DNA of 64,000 bases from assembly GCF_039521745.1 (NCBI RefSeq), contig NZ_BAAACT010000066.1. One strand, written 5' to 3'. Shown in pieces: positions 16,496-25,071 of this stretch. The notes under the pieces are model-generated. The model was not told the DNA's origin, ran no database searches, and saw only the letters and a list, made by a program, of their open reading frames with translations. Each line of letters opens with the position of its first letter. Within the stretch, counting starts at the first letter, position 1. Origin of the DNA: Faecalicatena contorta (GTDB taxonomy: Bacteria > Bacillota > Clostridia > Lachnospirales > Lachnospiraceae). Position numbers and translations under genes: made by a program.

Positions 16496-16528
16496 AAAAA
16501 TCCTCCGGCTTCCGTGCCCAGAGGATTT
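16496..16528 (-). terminator. Terminator of the SEC-C gene
   Basis: AAATCCTC / GAGGATTT stem with a 15-base loop and a T run on the minus strand, 44 bases after the SEC-C stop. Confidence 0.65.
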
Positions 16529-16571
16529 CTTTTACAATATACTGCCGAAGTATGCCGCCCTGCTTCACAGT

Positions 16572-17087
16572 CTAGGCGTTCTTACCACAGCACTTTTTAT
16601 ATTTCTTGCCGCTGCCGCATGGGCATGGATCATTTCTTCCAATCTTCTTTTCCTTACGGACAGTTCCTGACTGTTTCTGTTCGCGGAACAGACGCTTTTT
16701 GGACTCCTCATCAAAGATCTTGTCCCACTGGGGAAGCTCGTACAGCCACTCTGCCTTTGCATCCACCATGTTCTTGTATAACTTTTCCTTATCAAAAGCC
16801 AGGCTGACTTCTGTTGTTTCTGTCATCGTCTCAATCGGATTCGGTACCTTCAGGCTGTCATTGATGCCGTCCAGAAATCCAACCATCGTCATAACGTCCT
16901 GTCCATATTTTGCAGCCAGCTCTTCGACGGTTCCCTTTACTTCCTCATCCGGTGTCTCCAGAAGCTGTTCATAAATTCCCTTTTCAATATCAAAATAGCC
17001 GCCCCAGAACTCTTCCAGCTGGTTTTTTGTCAGCTCCTTGTTATAGGCTATATCCCGCCATTGATCCAGTAAACTTTTTTCACTCAT
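16572..17087 (-). CDS. SEC-C zinc-motif protein
   Basis: The 171-residue protein ends in a classical SEC-C metal-binding motif (GRNDPCPCGSGKKYKKCCGKN), the module found at the C-terminus of SecA and in many stand-alone proteins. The first 130 residues are helical and acidic without a recognised catalytic motif. The SEC-C element suggests ribosome or partner binding, which is inference. It has its own promoter at 17128-17156 and a terminator downstream. Confidence 0.85.
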   Translation of the reverse strand: MSEKSLLDQWRDIAYNKELTKNQLEEFWGGYFDIEKGIYEQLLETPDEEVKGTVEELAAKYGQDVMTMVGFLDGINDSLKVPNPIETMTETTEVSLAFDKEKLYKNMVDAKAEWLYELPQWDKIFDEESKKRLFREQKQSGTVRKEKKIGRNDPCPCGSGKKYKKCCGKNA

Positions 17088-17127
17088 TGTATATAACTCC
17101 TTTTTTCAAAATTTCGCTCGTGTCCCC

Positions 17128-17156
17128 ATTATATAACAAAATTTACGGTTAGTAAA
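17128..17156 (-). promoter_or_regulatory. Promoter of the SEC-C gene
   Basis: TTTACT (17156-17151), 17 bases and TATAAT (17133-17128) on the minus strand. Confidence 0.65.
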
Positions 17157-17350
17157 GAATTTATGGTCAATCCTCTGCTGCAGGATTCCAATTATGTAAT
17201 AGTTCGGGCAGGCCAGAACTGTTCCCCAATTGTCCCCTGTACGGTAAAACAAAATACGGGACATTCCGGGCAGATACGCCTGCCTGAACATCCCGTTTCA
17301 CATTTCACATTGATGCTTTTCACAAAAAGCGCCAACTGCCGAAATCTTAT
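17157..17350. other. Intergenic stretch without recognised gene
   Basis: Between two divergent promoters. It holds only a nested hairpin, ACGGGA (17256-17261) with TCCCGT (17291-17296) enclosing GGGCAG/CTGCCT. No open frame with a ribosome binding site was seen. Confidence 0.5.
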
Positions 17351-17379
17351 TTGAAATACGTCTTTGTTTCGCTTATAAT
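17351..17379 (+). promoter_or_regulatory. Promoter of the 74-residue membrane protein gene
   Basis: TTGAAA (17351-17356), 17 bases and TATAAT (17374-17379). Confidence 0.65.
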
Positions 17380-17416
17380 AAAACTATCTTATTATGTATG
17401 ATAGAAAGGATTTATA

Positions 17417-17641
17417 ATGAAAAAATCGAAACGTATTTTAGCACTGATCGGTGCCGTTCTTCTCCTATGTCTGTATGGCAGTACTTTGATTTTTGCTTTT
17501 GTTGACCGTTTGGCATCCTCGGGCCTGCTGAAAGCTTCCATTGCTGCTACGATATTACTGCCTGTTCTGCTGTATGCCTACACTTTAGTTTATCGTTTAT
17601 CCCAAAAGAAAAAACCGGATGACTCAGATGAGGATCAATAG
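17417..17641 (+). CDS. Small two-span membrane protein
   Basis: The 74-residue protein has two hydrophobic segments (about 8-30 and 39-62), a positive N-terminus and an acidic C-terminal tail (KKKPDDSDEDQ). GAAAGGA precedes the ATG and a good promoter lies 40 bases upstream. Family not recognised. It converges with the 53-residue gene, whose stop is four bases away. Confidence 0.7.
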   Translation: MKKSKRILALIGAVLLLCLYGSTLIFAFVDRLASSGLLKASIAATILLPVLLYAYTLVYRLSQKKKPDDSDEDQ

Positions 17642-17645
17642 TCCT

Positions 17646-17807
17646 CTACACGAATAATGTTGCAATTTCCAGGGCAGCGCTCCATTCTGCTGCTCTTCTT
17701 TTTTGCGGTTCTTTCATGAATTCTGTTCTTCTTTTTTCTTGTCTTCTCTCCAGGTATTCTTCCATCGAAATTATCTCTTGAGTTCTTTCATTGTTGCTCT
17801 GACGCAT
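17646..17807 (-). CDS. Short basic hypothetical protein
   Basis: ATG 17807 with AAAAGGAGG before it gives 53 residues rich in Glu, Arg and Lys (ISMEEYLERRQEKRRTEFM), mostly helical and without motifs. The longer frame to 17951 lacks a binding site. The strong Shine-Dalgarno is the main reason to call it a gene. Unknown function. Confidence 0.5.
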   Translation of the reverse strand: MRQSNNERTQEIISMEEYLERRQEKRRTEFMKEPQKRRAAEWSAALEIATLFV

Positions 17808-18012
17808 AAAAATACCTCCTTTTCTTATAAGCCTCAGCCTTATTATTATATGTATACTCACCCGTAAATATGCCAAATAATGTAATCCGGGGCTTGCTTC
17901 AGAACGAATTTCTGCGGCTGCTTTTCCGGTATACATCACCCCTTTTGGCATATGTATATTCTACTGTGCAAATGTGACAGAGTTATGGCAGAAATATAAA
18001 GATTTTATTATC

Positions 18013-18135
18013 TGCTTGTACGCTTTGGCGACGCCGCGATGCCGCTTTGCGGCTATATCCCTTATCGCGGCGTATGCATCCCCCGGAGGTTTTTTATGAT
18101 ATAGAAAATTCCAAAGGAATTACCTATACCTAAAA
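18013..18135. repeat. Composite intergenic repeat, family A copy 2
   Basis: This copy aligns along its length with 7472-7591: GCTTGTACGCTTTGGCG, GATGCCGC, CCTTATCGCGGCGT and the TTTTTATGATATAG hairpin arm. The terminal hairpin has decayed here, with several mismatches between AAAATTCC and GGAATTACC. The rest of the gap 17808-18012 shows no gene. Confidence 0.75.
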
Positions 18136-18168
18136 AACAGCAGGATTTTAAAAAATAAAATCCTGCTG
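18132..18168 (-). terminator. purA terminator
   Basis: CAGCAGGATTTTA / TAAAATCCTGCTG stem followed by TTTTTTA on the minus strand. It overlaps the last bases of purA in front of its TAA. Confidence 0.85.
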
Positions 18169-18173
18169 CACTG

Positions 18174-19463
18174 CTACTTTGATATTATATTACGGTAAAT
18201 GATGTCTTCTCTGCCCGGGCCATTGCTGATCAGAGTGATCGGATAGCCAATCTCTTTCTCAATAAACTCAATGTAATTTCGGCAATTTTCCGGAAGTTCT
18301 TCATATAATTTAATTCCGCGGATATCCGTTTTCCACCCTGGCAGTGTCTTAAGCACCGGTTTTGCCTTTTCAAGCAGATGGGTTACCGGAAAATCTTTTG
18401 TAACCTCACCGTTGATCTCATACCCCACACAGACTGGAATCTCATCCAGATAACCCAGGACATCCAGTACGGTAAAGGCCACATCTGTTGTTCCCTGCAG
18501 CCTGCAGCCATATTTGGAGGCAACGCAGTCAAACCAGCCCATACGTCTCGGACGTCCTGTGGTTGCACCATATTCACCGCCGTCACCGCCGCGCCGTCTC
18601 AGCTCATCTGCCTCATCTCCAAAAATCTCGCTGACAAATGCACCCGCTCCGACTGCGCTGGAATAAGCCTTGCATACCGTGATAATCTGTTTGATCTCAT
18701 AGGGCGGAATACCTGCCCCTATGGCGCCAAACGCCGCCAGCGTGGAAGAGGAAGTAACCATTGGGTAGATGCCGTGGTCAGGATCTTTGAGTGATCCCAG
18801 CTGTCCTTCCAGCAGTATATTTTTCCCATCTTTCATAGCGTTGTAAAGATACAGAGAGACATCGCACACATAAGGCTCAATCATCTCTTTATATTCTTTC
18901 AGTTCCTTATATATATCAGCAGGATTGATCTGTGGTTTGTGGTATAAGTGCTCCAGCAGAACATTCTTTTGTTCCGCCACACGCTCAACCTTCTCTCTGA
19001 GCAGTTCATCATCAAACAACTCACTTACCTGAAAGCCGATTTTAGCATATTTGTCAGAATAAAACGGCGCAATCCCCGACTTTGTGGAGCCAAACGATTT
19101 CCCGCCAAGCCTCTCCTCCTCATATGAATCGAAGTTTTTGTGATAGGACATAATAATCTGAGCTCTGTCGGACACAAGAATCTTCGGCTTCGGAACCCCC
19201 TGGTCTACAATTGACTGGATTTCCTTAAACAGTACTGGAATATCCAGTGCCACACCATTGCCGATGATACTGGTTGTATGTTTATAAAATACTCCGGAAG
19301 GCAGCGTATGCAGTGCAAATTTCCCATAATCATTTATGATCGTATGGCCTGCATTTGCTCCTCCCTGAAAACGGACAATGATATCGGATTCTTTACCAAG
19401 CATGTCTGTAATCTTGCCTTTTCCTTCATCACCCCAGTTAGCACCTACTACTGCTTTTACCAT
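18174..19463 (-). CDS. purA: Adenylosuccinate synthetase
   Basis: The 429-residue GTP enzyme joins IMP and aspartate in AMP synthesis. The N-terminal GANWGDEGKGKI loop is at residues 7-18, QGGANAGHTI follows near 34-43, and GTTDVAFTVLDVLG and the C-terminal SNGPGREDII match the family. Length is normal. CAGGAGGGTTTGAC precedes ATG 19463. It appears to be transcribed alone from the promoter at 19536-19564. Confidence 0.97.
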   Translation of the reverse strand: MVKAVVGANWGDEGKGKITDMLGKESDIIVRFQGGANAGHTIINDYGKFALHTLPSGVFYKHTTSIIGNGVALDIPVLFKEIQSIVDQGVPKPKILVSDRAQIIMSYHKNFDSYEEERLGGKSFGSTKSGIAPFYSDKYAKIGFQVSELFDDELLREKVERVAEQKNVLLEHLYHKPQINPADIYKELKEYKEMIEPYVCDVSLYLYNAMKDGKNILLEGQLGSLKDPDHGIYPMVTSSSTLAAFGAIGAGIPPYEIKQIITVCKAYSSAVGAGAFVSEIFGDEADELRRRGGDGGEYGATTGRPRRMGWFDCVASKYGCRLQGTTDVAFTVLDVLGYLDEIPVCVGYEINGEVTKDFPVTHLLEKAKPVLKTLPGWKTDIRGIKLYEELPENCRNYIEFIEKEIGYPITLISNGPGREDIIYRNIISK

Positions 19464-19535
19464 GTCAAACCCTCCTGTGTGTATTATTACTTATAAGTTA
19501 CCATTAGCAGTTCTTATAAATGAACCACCTAATGA

Positions 19536-19564
19536 ATTATACTATATTTTTCCCAATATGTAAA
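19536..19564 (-). promoter_or_regulatory. purA promoter
   Basis: TTTACA (19564-19559), 17 bases and TATAAT (19541-19536) on the minus strand. Confidence 0.65.
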
Positions 19565-19577
19565 TTATTATTTTACC

Positions 19578-19619
19578 AAAAAAGGACAGCTCCTTTTGCA
19601 TAGGGGGCTGTCCCTTTTT
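19578..19619 (-). terminator. Terminator of the cardiolipin synthase gene
   Basis: AAAAAGGACAGCTCC and GGGGCTGTCCCTTTTT form a strong stem with A and T flanks, 15 bases past the stop. Confidence 0.85.
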
Positions 19620-19633
19620 GATCAGGTAATGCT

Positions 19634-21193
19634 TTACATTAGTGGCGCAATCAGCCGGAGTACTCTTCCGCAAATGGCCATAAGCGGGCTGATCTTTTTC
19701 AAGTCCGCTATGGAAATTCTCTGGCATTTTTCCAGAGTTTTCTGGAAATCTGACTCTATCTCTCTGACAACCGGATTGTTGTAAATAAAGACGCCGCACT
19801 CAAAATGCAGATACAGGCTACGGTAATCCAGGTTGATGGTCCCCACGGCTGCCGTGTCGTTATCTGAGACAAATATCTTTGCATGTACAAAACCGGGAGT
19901 GAATTCATAGATTTGAACGCCTGCTTCTATCAATTCCCGGTAATACGTCTTGGCAACTGCAAAGGCATACCATTTGTCAGGAATATGCGGCATAATTATG
20001 CATACCTCTATCCCGCTCTTGGCCGCTCTTGTCAATGTATCGAGCATTTCATTGTCCAGAATCAGGTATGGGGTCATGATATGGACGTATTTTTTAGCAT
20101 GATTCAGAATATGGAAATAAACTTCTTCCCCCACATCTTCGTTGTCATAGGGACTGTCTCCGTATGGAATCATGAAGCCAAGTTCGCGGTGCAGTTCGGC
20201 CGACATGGGTGTTACATAGCGTTTATACTGATCCGGCTTTAGTTCGGTCACATTCCACATCTGAAGAAACAGCATGGTCAGGCTCTGCACTGCATCCCCC
20301 TCCAGCATGACCGCAGTGTCCTTCCAATACCCGAAACGCACTTTCCGGTTGATATACTCATCTCCCAGATTGATGCCTCCCGTAAAACCGATTTTTCCAT
20401 CTATAACACATATCTTCCGGTGATCCCTGTTATTCTGCGTGGTAGACAGCACCGGACGTATGGGGCTGAACATTTTGCATTGGATGCCATACTTTCTTAT
20501 CGTTTTAGGATAATTATAAGGAAGAAGGGAAATACTGCACATTCCATCATACATAAAACGTACTTCTACGCCCTCCTGCACTTTGCGCTTCAGAATATCG
20601 AGTATAGAATCCCACATATATCCCTCTTCTACAATAAAGTATTCCAAAAAGATGAATTTTTCCGCCTCCTCCAGACGCTCTAATAAAACAGGAAACTTTT
20701 CTTCCCCGCATGCAAAATAAGTTGCCTTTGTATTTCTGTATGTAGGAAACCCAAGCTGGTGTTTCATGTAGTGTGCCAGATTCGCATTGGCAGGCTTGCT
20801 CAGACGCAGGTCATCTATGATCTCCTGTTTTTGTTCCATATACTGCCACGTATCCAGTTTCAGCCTGCCGAGGCGTTTTCCAATATATCTGGTACCCAGC
20901 TGGGACTTGACATAAAGATAGAACAGACATCCGAATACCGGAAAAATCAGGATCAAAAGCACCCAAGTCATATTGAATGCCGGATTACCTCTCTGGTTGA
21001 TAATATATATAACAATTACGGCGCCCAGAATATTCATGGCACTGTATACGTAAACAACATAATCTCTTAGATACGTTGCTATCCCAAGCATCAGCAAAAA
21101 TTGTACCACTACGAGCAGCAGGATCAACGCCGTCCGGCTGAATACAATACTGAGTGCGCCTTTCTTCGCCTTTTTTGCAGTTTTATTTTCCAT
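19634..21193 (-). CDS. cls: Cardiolipin synthase
   Basis: The 519-residue phospholipase-D-family enzyme condenses two phosphatidylglycerols to cardiolipin at the membrane. Two HKD motifs are visible: HRKICVID (258-265) and HAKIFVSD (437-444), each followed by the expected glycines. Three hydrophobic segments cover about 18-42, 47-66 and 74-96. The family is typically near 480-510 residues, so this is complete. GAGGAGTGTGTGAGGG precedes ATG 21193. Single gene with terminator. Confidence 0.95.
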   Translation of the reverse strand: MENKTAKKAKKGALSIVFSRTALILLLVVVQFLLMLGIATYLRDYVVYVYSAMNILGAVIVIYIINQRGNPAFNMTWVLLILIFPVFGCLFYLYVKSQLGTRYIGKRLGRLKLDTWQYMEQKQEIIDDLRLSKPANANLAHYMKHQLGFPTYRNTKATYFACGEEKFPVLLERLEEAEKFIFLEYFIVEEGYMWDSILDILKRKVQEGVEVRFMYDGMCSISLLPYNYPKTIRKYGIQCKMFSPIRPVLSTTQNNRDHRKICVIDGKIGFTGGINLGDEYINRKVRFGYWKDTAVMLEGDAVQSLTMLFLQMWNVTELKPDQYKRYVTPMSAELHRELGFMIPYGDSPYDNEDVGEEVYFHILNHAKKYVHIMTPYLILDNEMLDTLTRAAKSGIEVCIIMPHIPDKWYAFAVAKTYYRELIEAGVQIYEFTPGFVHAKIFVSDNDTAAVGTINLDYRSLYLHFECGVFIYNNPVVREIESDFQKTLEKCQRISIADLKKISPLMAICGRVLRLIAPLM

Positions 21194-21299
21194 AATCCCT
21201 CACACACTCCTCAGTTGGCTTATACTTTAACAGTTTAACACATTCTGCAGGCAAATAGTAACCTGCAGTTTATTTTTGAGCACAATTTTGAGTACATTG

Positions 21300-21328
21300 T
21301 TGTAATTGCGTCCAAAAAGTATTACAAT
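21300..21328 (+). promoter_or_regulatory. Promoter of the 95-residue protein gene
   Basis: TTGTAA (21300-21305), 17 bases and TACAAT (21323-21328). Confidence 0.6.
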
Positions 21329-21373
21329 AGAAAATGAGTTTAGTTATTATCCCATAGAAAGGAGACTTATACA

Positions 21374-21661
21374 TTGAAAAAGTTTTTAAAATGGTTCATA
21401 AGTCTTGCAGCTATTGGTTCTGCAATTGGCCTTATCATAGCTTATTTCTGTAAGGGCAGATGCTGTGATGGTAGCTGTGATGACAGCCAGGATGATACAG
21501 AAGAGGATGATTTTGACTTGGACAGCGATCTGGAGCCCGTTCCTGACAGGGAATATGTTCCGCTGAACAGAACATCTGATGCTGCTTCCGACAATAAATC
21601 GGAAGGAACTGACAAGGAAGAAAAAGGATCTGCCGAAGCTCCTGTCGAAGAAAAAAAATAG
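21374..21661 (+). CDS. Small membrane-anchored acidic protein
   Basis: A TTG start at 21374 follows GAAAGGAGA by nine bases and gives 95 residues. A single hydrophobic segment (about 6-25) is followed by a cysteine patch (CKGRCCDGSC) and a strongly acidic, disordered tail ending in a Glu/Lys run. Similar layouts occur in small Lachnospiraceae envelope proteins; no function is known to me. Own promoter and a clear terminator support expression. Confidence 0.65.
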   Translation: MKKFLKWFISLAAIGSAIGLIIAYFCKGRCCDGSCDDSQDDTEEDDFDLDSDLEPVPDREYVPLNRTSDAASDNKSEGTDKEEKGSAEAPVEEKK

Positions 21662-21676
21662 ATTTAATATCTCACG

Positions 21677-21706
21677 GAACCTGGACTATTGTCGCAGGTT
21701 CTTTTT
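21677..21706 (+). terminator. Terminator of the small acidic membrane protein gene
   Basis: GAACCTG / CAGGTTC stem followed by TTTTT. It abuts the stop of the convergent MocR-type gene. Confidence 0.75.
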
Positions 21707-23104
21707 CTATTTCCATGCCTCATCCAGTATCCTGACCGCTTCCTGTATCTTTTCCTCATTCATATTGGCATAGCCCAGCAGGATGGTCGCCTGTTTTCCC
21801 ACCTGCGGTTCTATATAATATTCCGTCAGCCCGTAAACCCTGACGCCCTTTTGAGCTGCCCGAGCTGTCAGCTCATCTTCTGCCATATGATTATGAAAAT
21901 GAAGCAGAAGGTGCACGCCGGCATTTTCCCCGGATATTACGCAGCGGTCCTGGAGGCTTTTCAGGCATCCTAAAAGCGTGTCATGTCTGCTCTTATACAA
22001 GGCCCTTGTTTTATTCAGATGCCGCTCGTAGTAACCCTCTTCGATAAATTTTTGCAGAATGAGCTGATCTACCTTGGAAACGGTAGAATTTAAGAAACTG
22101 CTTTTTTCCTGATACAAAACCAGCAGGGATTTGGGAAGCACCATGTAGCTCATTCGGATTGCGGGGGCAATGGATTTTGAAAAGGTGCCCATATATATTA
22201 CCTTATCACAGCTGTCATATCCCTGCAGTGCCGGGATCGGCTTACCCTTATAGCGGAATTCACTGTCATAATCGTCCTCTATGATATAGCGCCCTTCCTG
22301 CTCATTCGCCCATTTCAGAAGCGCCAGCCTTCGTTTAATCGGCATGACGATACCAAGGGGATACTGATGGGAAGGCATGACAAAAGCTATGTCTGCGTTA
22401 GATTCCGTCAATTTCGTGATGTCCATTCCCCTGGAATCCATGTCGACTGTACAGACCTCATAGGAAAGGTTTTTAAACAGCCGGTATGCCTGCTTATAAG
22501 TGGGATTTTCCAGCGCCACCTTGTGTTCATGGCCAATGACCGTCGTGAGAAGCATAAGCAGATAGTCATTTCCTGCCCCTACGATAATCTGCTCTGGCTG
22601 GCAGTTCACGCCCCTTGCCTGATGCAGATAGTCACAGATTGCTTCCCGAAGGCCATATTCCCCCTGCGGCTCACCAAGACGGAACATCTCCGCCCGGTCA
22701 TCCATCAGGCAGTCCCTGGACAGCTTCCTCCAGGCATTATAAGGAAAGCTGTTCAGATCAACGCCGTTTGGGGTAAAGTCATACGAATACCGCTTTTCTT
22801 CACGTACGGAACCTCCCGGGATCCTCTTTGGGCTCTGCTTCAACTGATATAATTCCTCAATCTGCGCCACAAAAAAGCCCCGGTACGGTTCCGATTCTAC
22901 ATACCCTTCCGAGAGAAGCTGTTCGTATGCCAGTTCTACCGTGCTCCGGCTTACTTCCAGATAACGGCTCAGGGAACGGGTGGACGGAAGCTTTTCCCCG
23001 CTTTGGATCCGGCCGCTCTGGATGTCGTTTTTTATATAGCTGTAAATCTGCTCGTACAGCGGTATATTCGATTTACTCTGAAGATTTATTGTTAATTCGT
23101 TCAT
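21707..23104 (-). CDS. MocR/PdxR-type regulator (GntR HTH fused to aminotransferase domain)
   Basis: The 465-residue protein joins a GntR winged helix (about 1-75, SGEKLPSTRSLSRYLEVSRS) to a class I aminotransferase-like domain with the PLP lysine in MGTFSKSIAPAIRM. Members use PLP as effector and often control vitamin B6, GABA or amino acid genes; no pdxS/pdxT genes lie nearby, so the target is unknown. ATG 23104 is chosen because GGAGGCGTGAT lies just before it; the frame to 23149 has no site. It follows glnS on the same strand but a hairpin separates them. Confidence 0.9.
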   Translation of the reverse strand: MNELTINLQSKSNIPLYEQIYSYIKNDIQSGRIQSGEKLPSTRSLSRYLEVSRSTVELAYEQLLSEGYVESEPYRGFFVAQIEELYQLKQSPKRIPGGSVREEKRYSYDFTPNGVDLNSFPYNAWRKLSRDCLMDDRAEMFRLGEPQGEYGLREAICDYLHQARGVNCQPEQIIVGAGNDYLLMLLTTVIGHEHKVALENPTYKQAYRLFKNLSYEVCTVDMDSRGMDITKLTESNADIAFVMPSHQYPLGIVMPIKRRLALLKWANEQEGRYIIEDDYDSEFRYKGKPIPALQGYDSCDKVIYMGTFSKSIAPAIRMSYMVLPKSLLVLYQEKSSFLNSTVSKVDQLILQKFIEEGYYERHLNKTRALYKSRHDTLLGCLKSLQDRCVISGENAGVHLLLHFHNHMAEDELTARAAQKGVRVYGLTEYYIEPQVGKQATILLGYANMNEEKIQEAVRILDEAWK

Positions 23105-23147
23105 ATCACGCCTCCAACACCGGGGCTTCCCGGAAATCCCAATTGCC

Positions 23148-23182
23148 AAAGGGACAGGTCTGATAAATAGACCTGCCCCTTT
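23148..23182 (-). terminator. Hairpin after glnS
   Basis: AAAGGGACAGGTCT pairs with AGACCTGCCCCTTT, six bases past the glnS stop. The T run after it is weak on the minus strand. Confidence 0.55.
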
Positions 23183-23187
23183 CCTGT

Positions 23188-24855
23188 TTATTTTGGTAAT
23201 CTAAAAGAACTTTTCAGTGAAACTATACGATTGAATACCAGCGCTTCCGGCTTGGAATCTTTTGCATCTATGCAGTAATACCCGTTTCTGACAAACTGGA
23301 AGCTGTCATAAGGTGCAGCATCTTCAAAACTTGGTTCTACAAAACAGTTTTTCACGATAGTGAGAGAATTCGGATTCAGATTCAGTGAACCATCTTCCTT
23401 ATTATAAACGCCCTTTTCCTCGTCTACCAGATTCTCATATAACCTCACTTCGGCTTTCACGGCATAGGGAGCCGGAACCCAGTGGATCGTGCCCTTGACC
23501 TTCCTGCCTGTGAAGCCGCTTCCGCATTTTGTCTCCGGGTCATAGGTGCAGTGGACTTCCGTAATATTTCCGTTTTCGTCCTTCACAAAACTCTCGCATT
23601 TTACAAAATAAGCGTGCATCAAGCGGACTTCATTGCCCGGGAACAGCCGGAAATACTTCTTAGGAGGTTCCTCCATAAAGTCATCTCTTTCAATATAAAG
23701 CTCTCTGCAGAAGGGAACCTTCCTGCTTCCAAGCTCCTCGTTTTCTAAATTATTTGCCACGTCCAGGTATTCAACCTGTCCTTCCGGGTAATTGTCGATG
23801 ATCAGCTTAATCGGATCCAGCACAGCCATCATACGCGGCCTTTTCATCTTTAGATCCTCACGGATACAGTATTCCAGCATCGCATAATCCACAGAACTCT
23901 GGCTCTTGGATACCCCGCACATATCAATGAACATTTTAAGGGACTCCGGTGTAAATCCTCTTCTGCGCAGAGCCGCGATTGACACAAGACGCGGATCATC
24001 CCAGCCATCTACTATGCCGTCCTCCACAAGCTTCTTAATATACCGCTTGCCGGTCACCACATTTGTAAGGTACAGCTTTGCAAACTCAATCTGTCTCGGG
24101 GGCTGTTCAAACTCGCATTCCTCTACCACCCATTCATAGAGCGGGCGATGATCTTCAAACTCCAATGTACAGATAGAATGTGTGATTCCCTCGATCGCAT
24201 CTTCCAGAGGATGCGCAAAATCGTACATCGGATAAATACACCATTTATCTCCTGTATTATGATGGCTCATACGGGCAACACGGTAAATAATCGGGTCTCT
24301 CATATTTATATTCGGTGATGCCATATCGATCTTTGCACGAAGGACCTTCTCCCCATCCGCATACATGCCCTCCTTCATATTCTGGAAAAGTTCCAGATTC
24401 TCCTCCACCGTACGGTTCCTGTAAGGACTTTCCTTACCGGGTTCGGTCAGGGTTCCCCTGTATTCGCGGATCTCTTCCGGCGTAAGGTCACAGACATAAG
24501 CCTTTCCTTTTTTAATCAGCTTTACCGCATACTCGTACATCTGTTCAAAATAATCGGATGCAAAATACAGATGATCCTTCCAGTCTGCCCCCAGCCACTT
24601 AATATCTTCCTTGATAGAATCCACAAATTCGACCTTCTCCTTTGTAGGGTTTGTGTCGTCAAAGCGCATATTGAACTGTCCGCCATATTCCTGCGCCAGT
24701 CCGTAATTTAAAAGAATAGACTTGGCATGTCCGATATGCAGGTAACCGTTTGGCTCCGGCGGGAATCTCGTACAGACATGGTCATACACACCCTCGGCCA
24801 GATCCTTATCTATCTCCTGCTCAATAAAATTCTTTGAAACTGTCTCGTTTTCCAT
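23188..24855 (-). CDS. glnS: Glutaminyl-tRNA synthetase
   Basis: The 555-residue class I synthetase charges tRNA-Gln directly. PPEPNGYLHIGHAKS holds the HIGH motif (40-43), and the core has FDDTNPTKE and YDFAHPLEDAIEGITHSICTLEF, typical of GlnRS. Where KMSKS-type residues are expected the sequence reads NVVTGKRYIKKLVEDG, so that loop differs from the E. coli pattern. C-terminal beta-barrel anticodon domains are present. ATG 24855 follows GAGGAGG; upstream in-frame codons were rejected. Confidence 0.95.
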   Translation of the reverse strand: MENETVSKNFIEQEIDKDLAEGVYDHVCTRFPPEPNGYLHIGHAKSILLNYGLAQEYGGQFNMRFDDTNPTKEKVEFVDSIKEDIKWLGADWKDHLYFASDYFEQMYEYAVKLIKKGKAYVCDLTPEEIREYRGTLTEPGKESPYRNRTVEENLELFQNMKEGMYADGEKVLRAKIDMASPNINMRDPIIYRVARMSHHNTGDKWCIYPMYDFAHPLEDAIEGITHSICTLEFEDHRPLYEWVVEECEFEQPPRQIEFAKLYLTNVVTGKRYIKKLVEDGIVDGWDDPRLVSIAALRRRGFTPESLKMFIDMCGVSKSQSSVDYAMLEYCIREDLKMKRPRMMAVLDPIKLIIDNYPEGQVEYLDVANNLENEELGSRKVPFCRELYIERDDFMEEPPKKYFRLFPGNEVRLMHAYFVKCESFVKDENGNITEVHCTYDPETKCGSGFTGRKVKGTIHWVPAPYAVKAEVRLYENLVDEEKGVYNKEDGSLNLNPNSLTIVKNCFVEPSFEDAAPYDSFQFVRNGYYCIDAKDSKPEALVFNRIVSLKSSFRLPK

Positions 24856-24941
24856 AGTTTCCTCCTCAAGTAGTAACATTCTGCCAATTATCTTACCATA
24901 AAATGTATACCGCGACAAGGACTGCCGCCCAATATTTTCAT

Positions 24942-24969
24942 TTCACTTTCAACGGAAATATGATATACT
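24942..24969 (+). promoter_or_regulatory. Possible promoter of the sodium symporter gene
   Basis: TTCACT (24942-24947), 16 bases and TATACT (24964-24969). Both boxes are imperfect. Transcription from here would pass through the 64-base palindrome. Confidence 0.4.
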
Positions 24970-24985
24970 GTTATGGTTTAAAGCG

Positions 24986-25049
24986 AAAAAGGAGTGCAAG
25001 GGGGTCAGACCCCTCTGCAGAGGGGTCTGACCCCCTTGCACTCCTTTTT
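24986..25049. repeat. 64-base perfect palindrome upstream of the symporter
   Basis: The segment equals its own reverse complement over all 64 bases, with centre CTGCAG. It begins AAAAAGGAGTGCAAGGGGGT and ends in the matching CTCCTTTTT. As RNA it would be a very stable hairpin with a T run, that is, a terminator in either direction, yet it lies in the 5' leader of the symporter between divergent genes. Confidence 0.9.
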
Positions 25050-25071
25050 CAGATAATTTGGGAGGTTGTTT

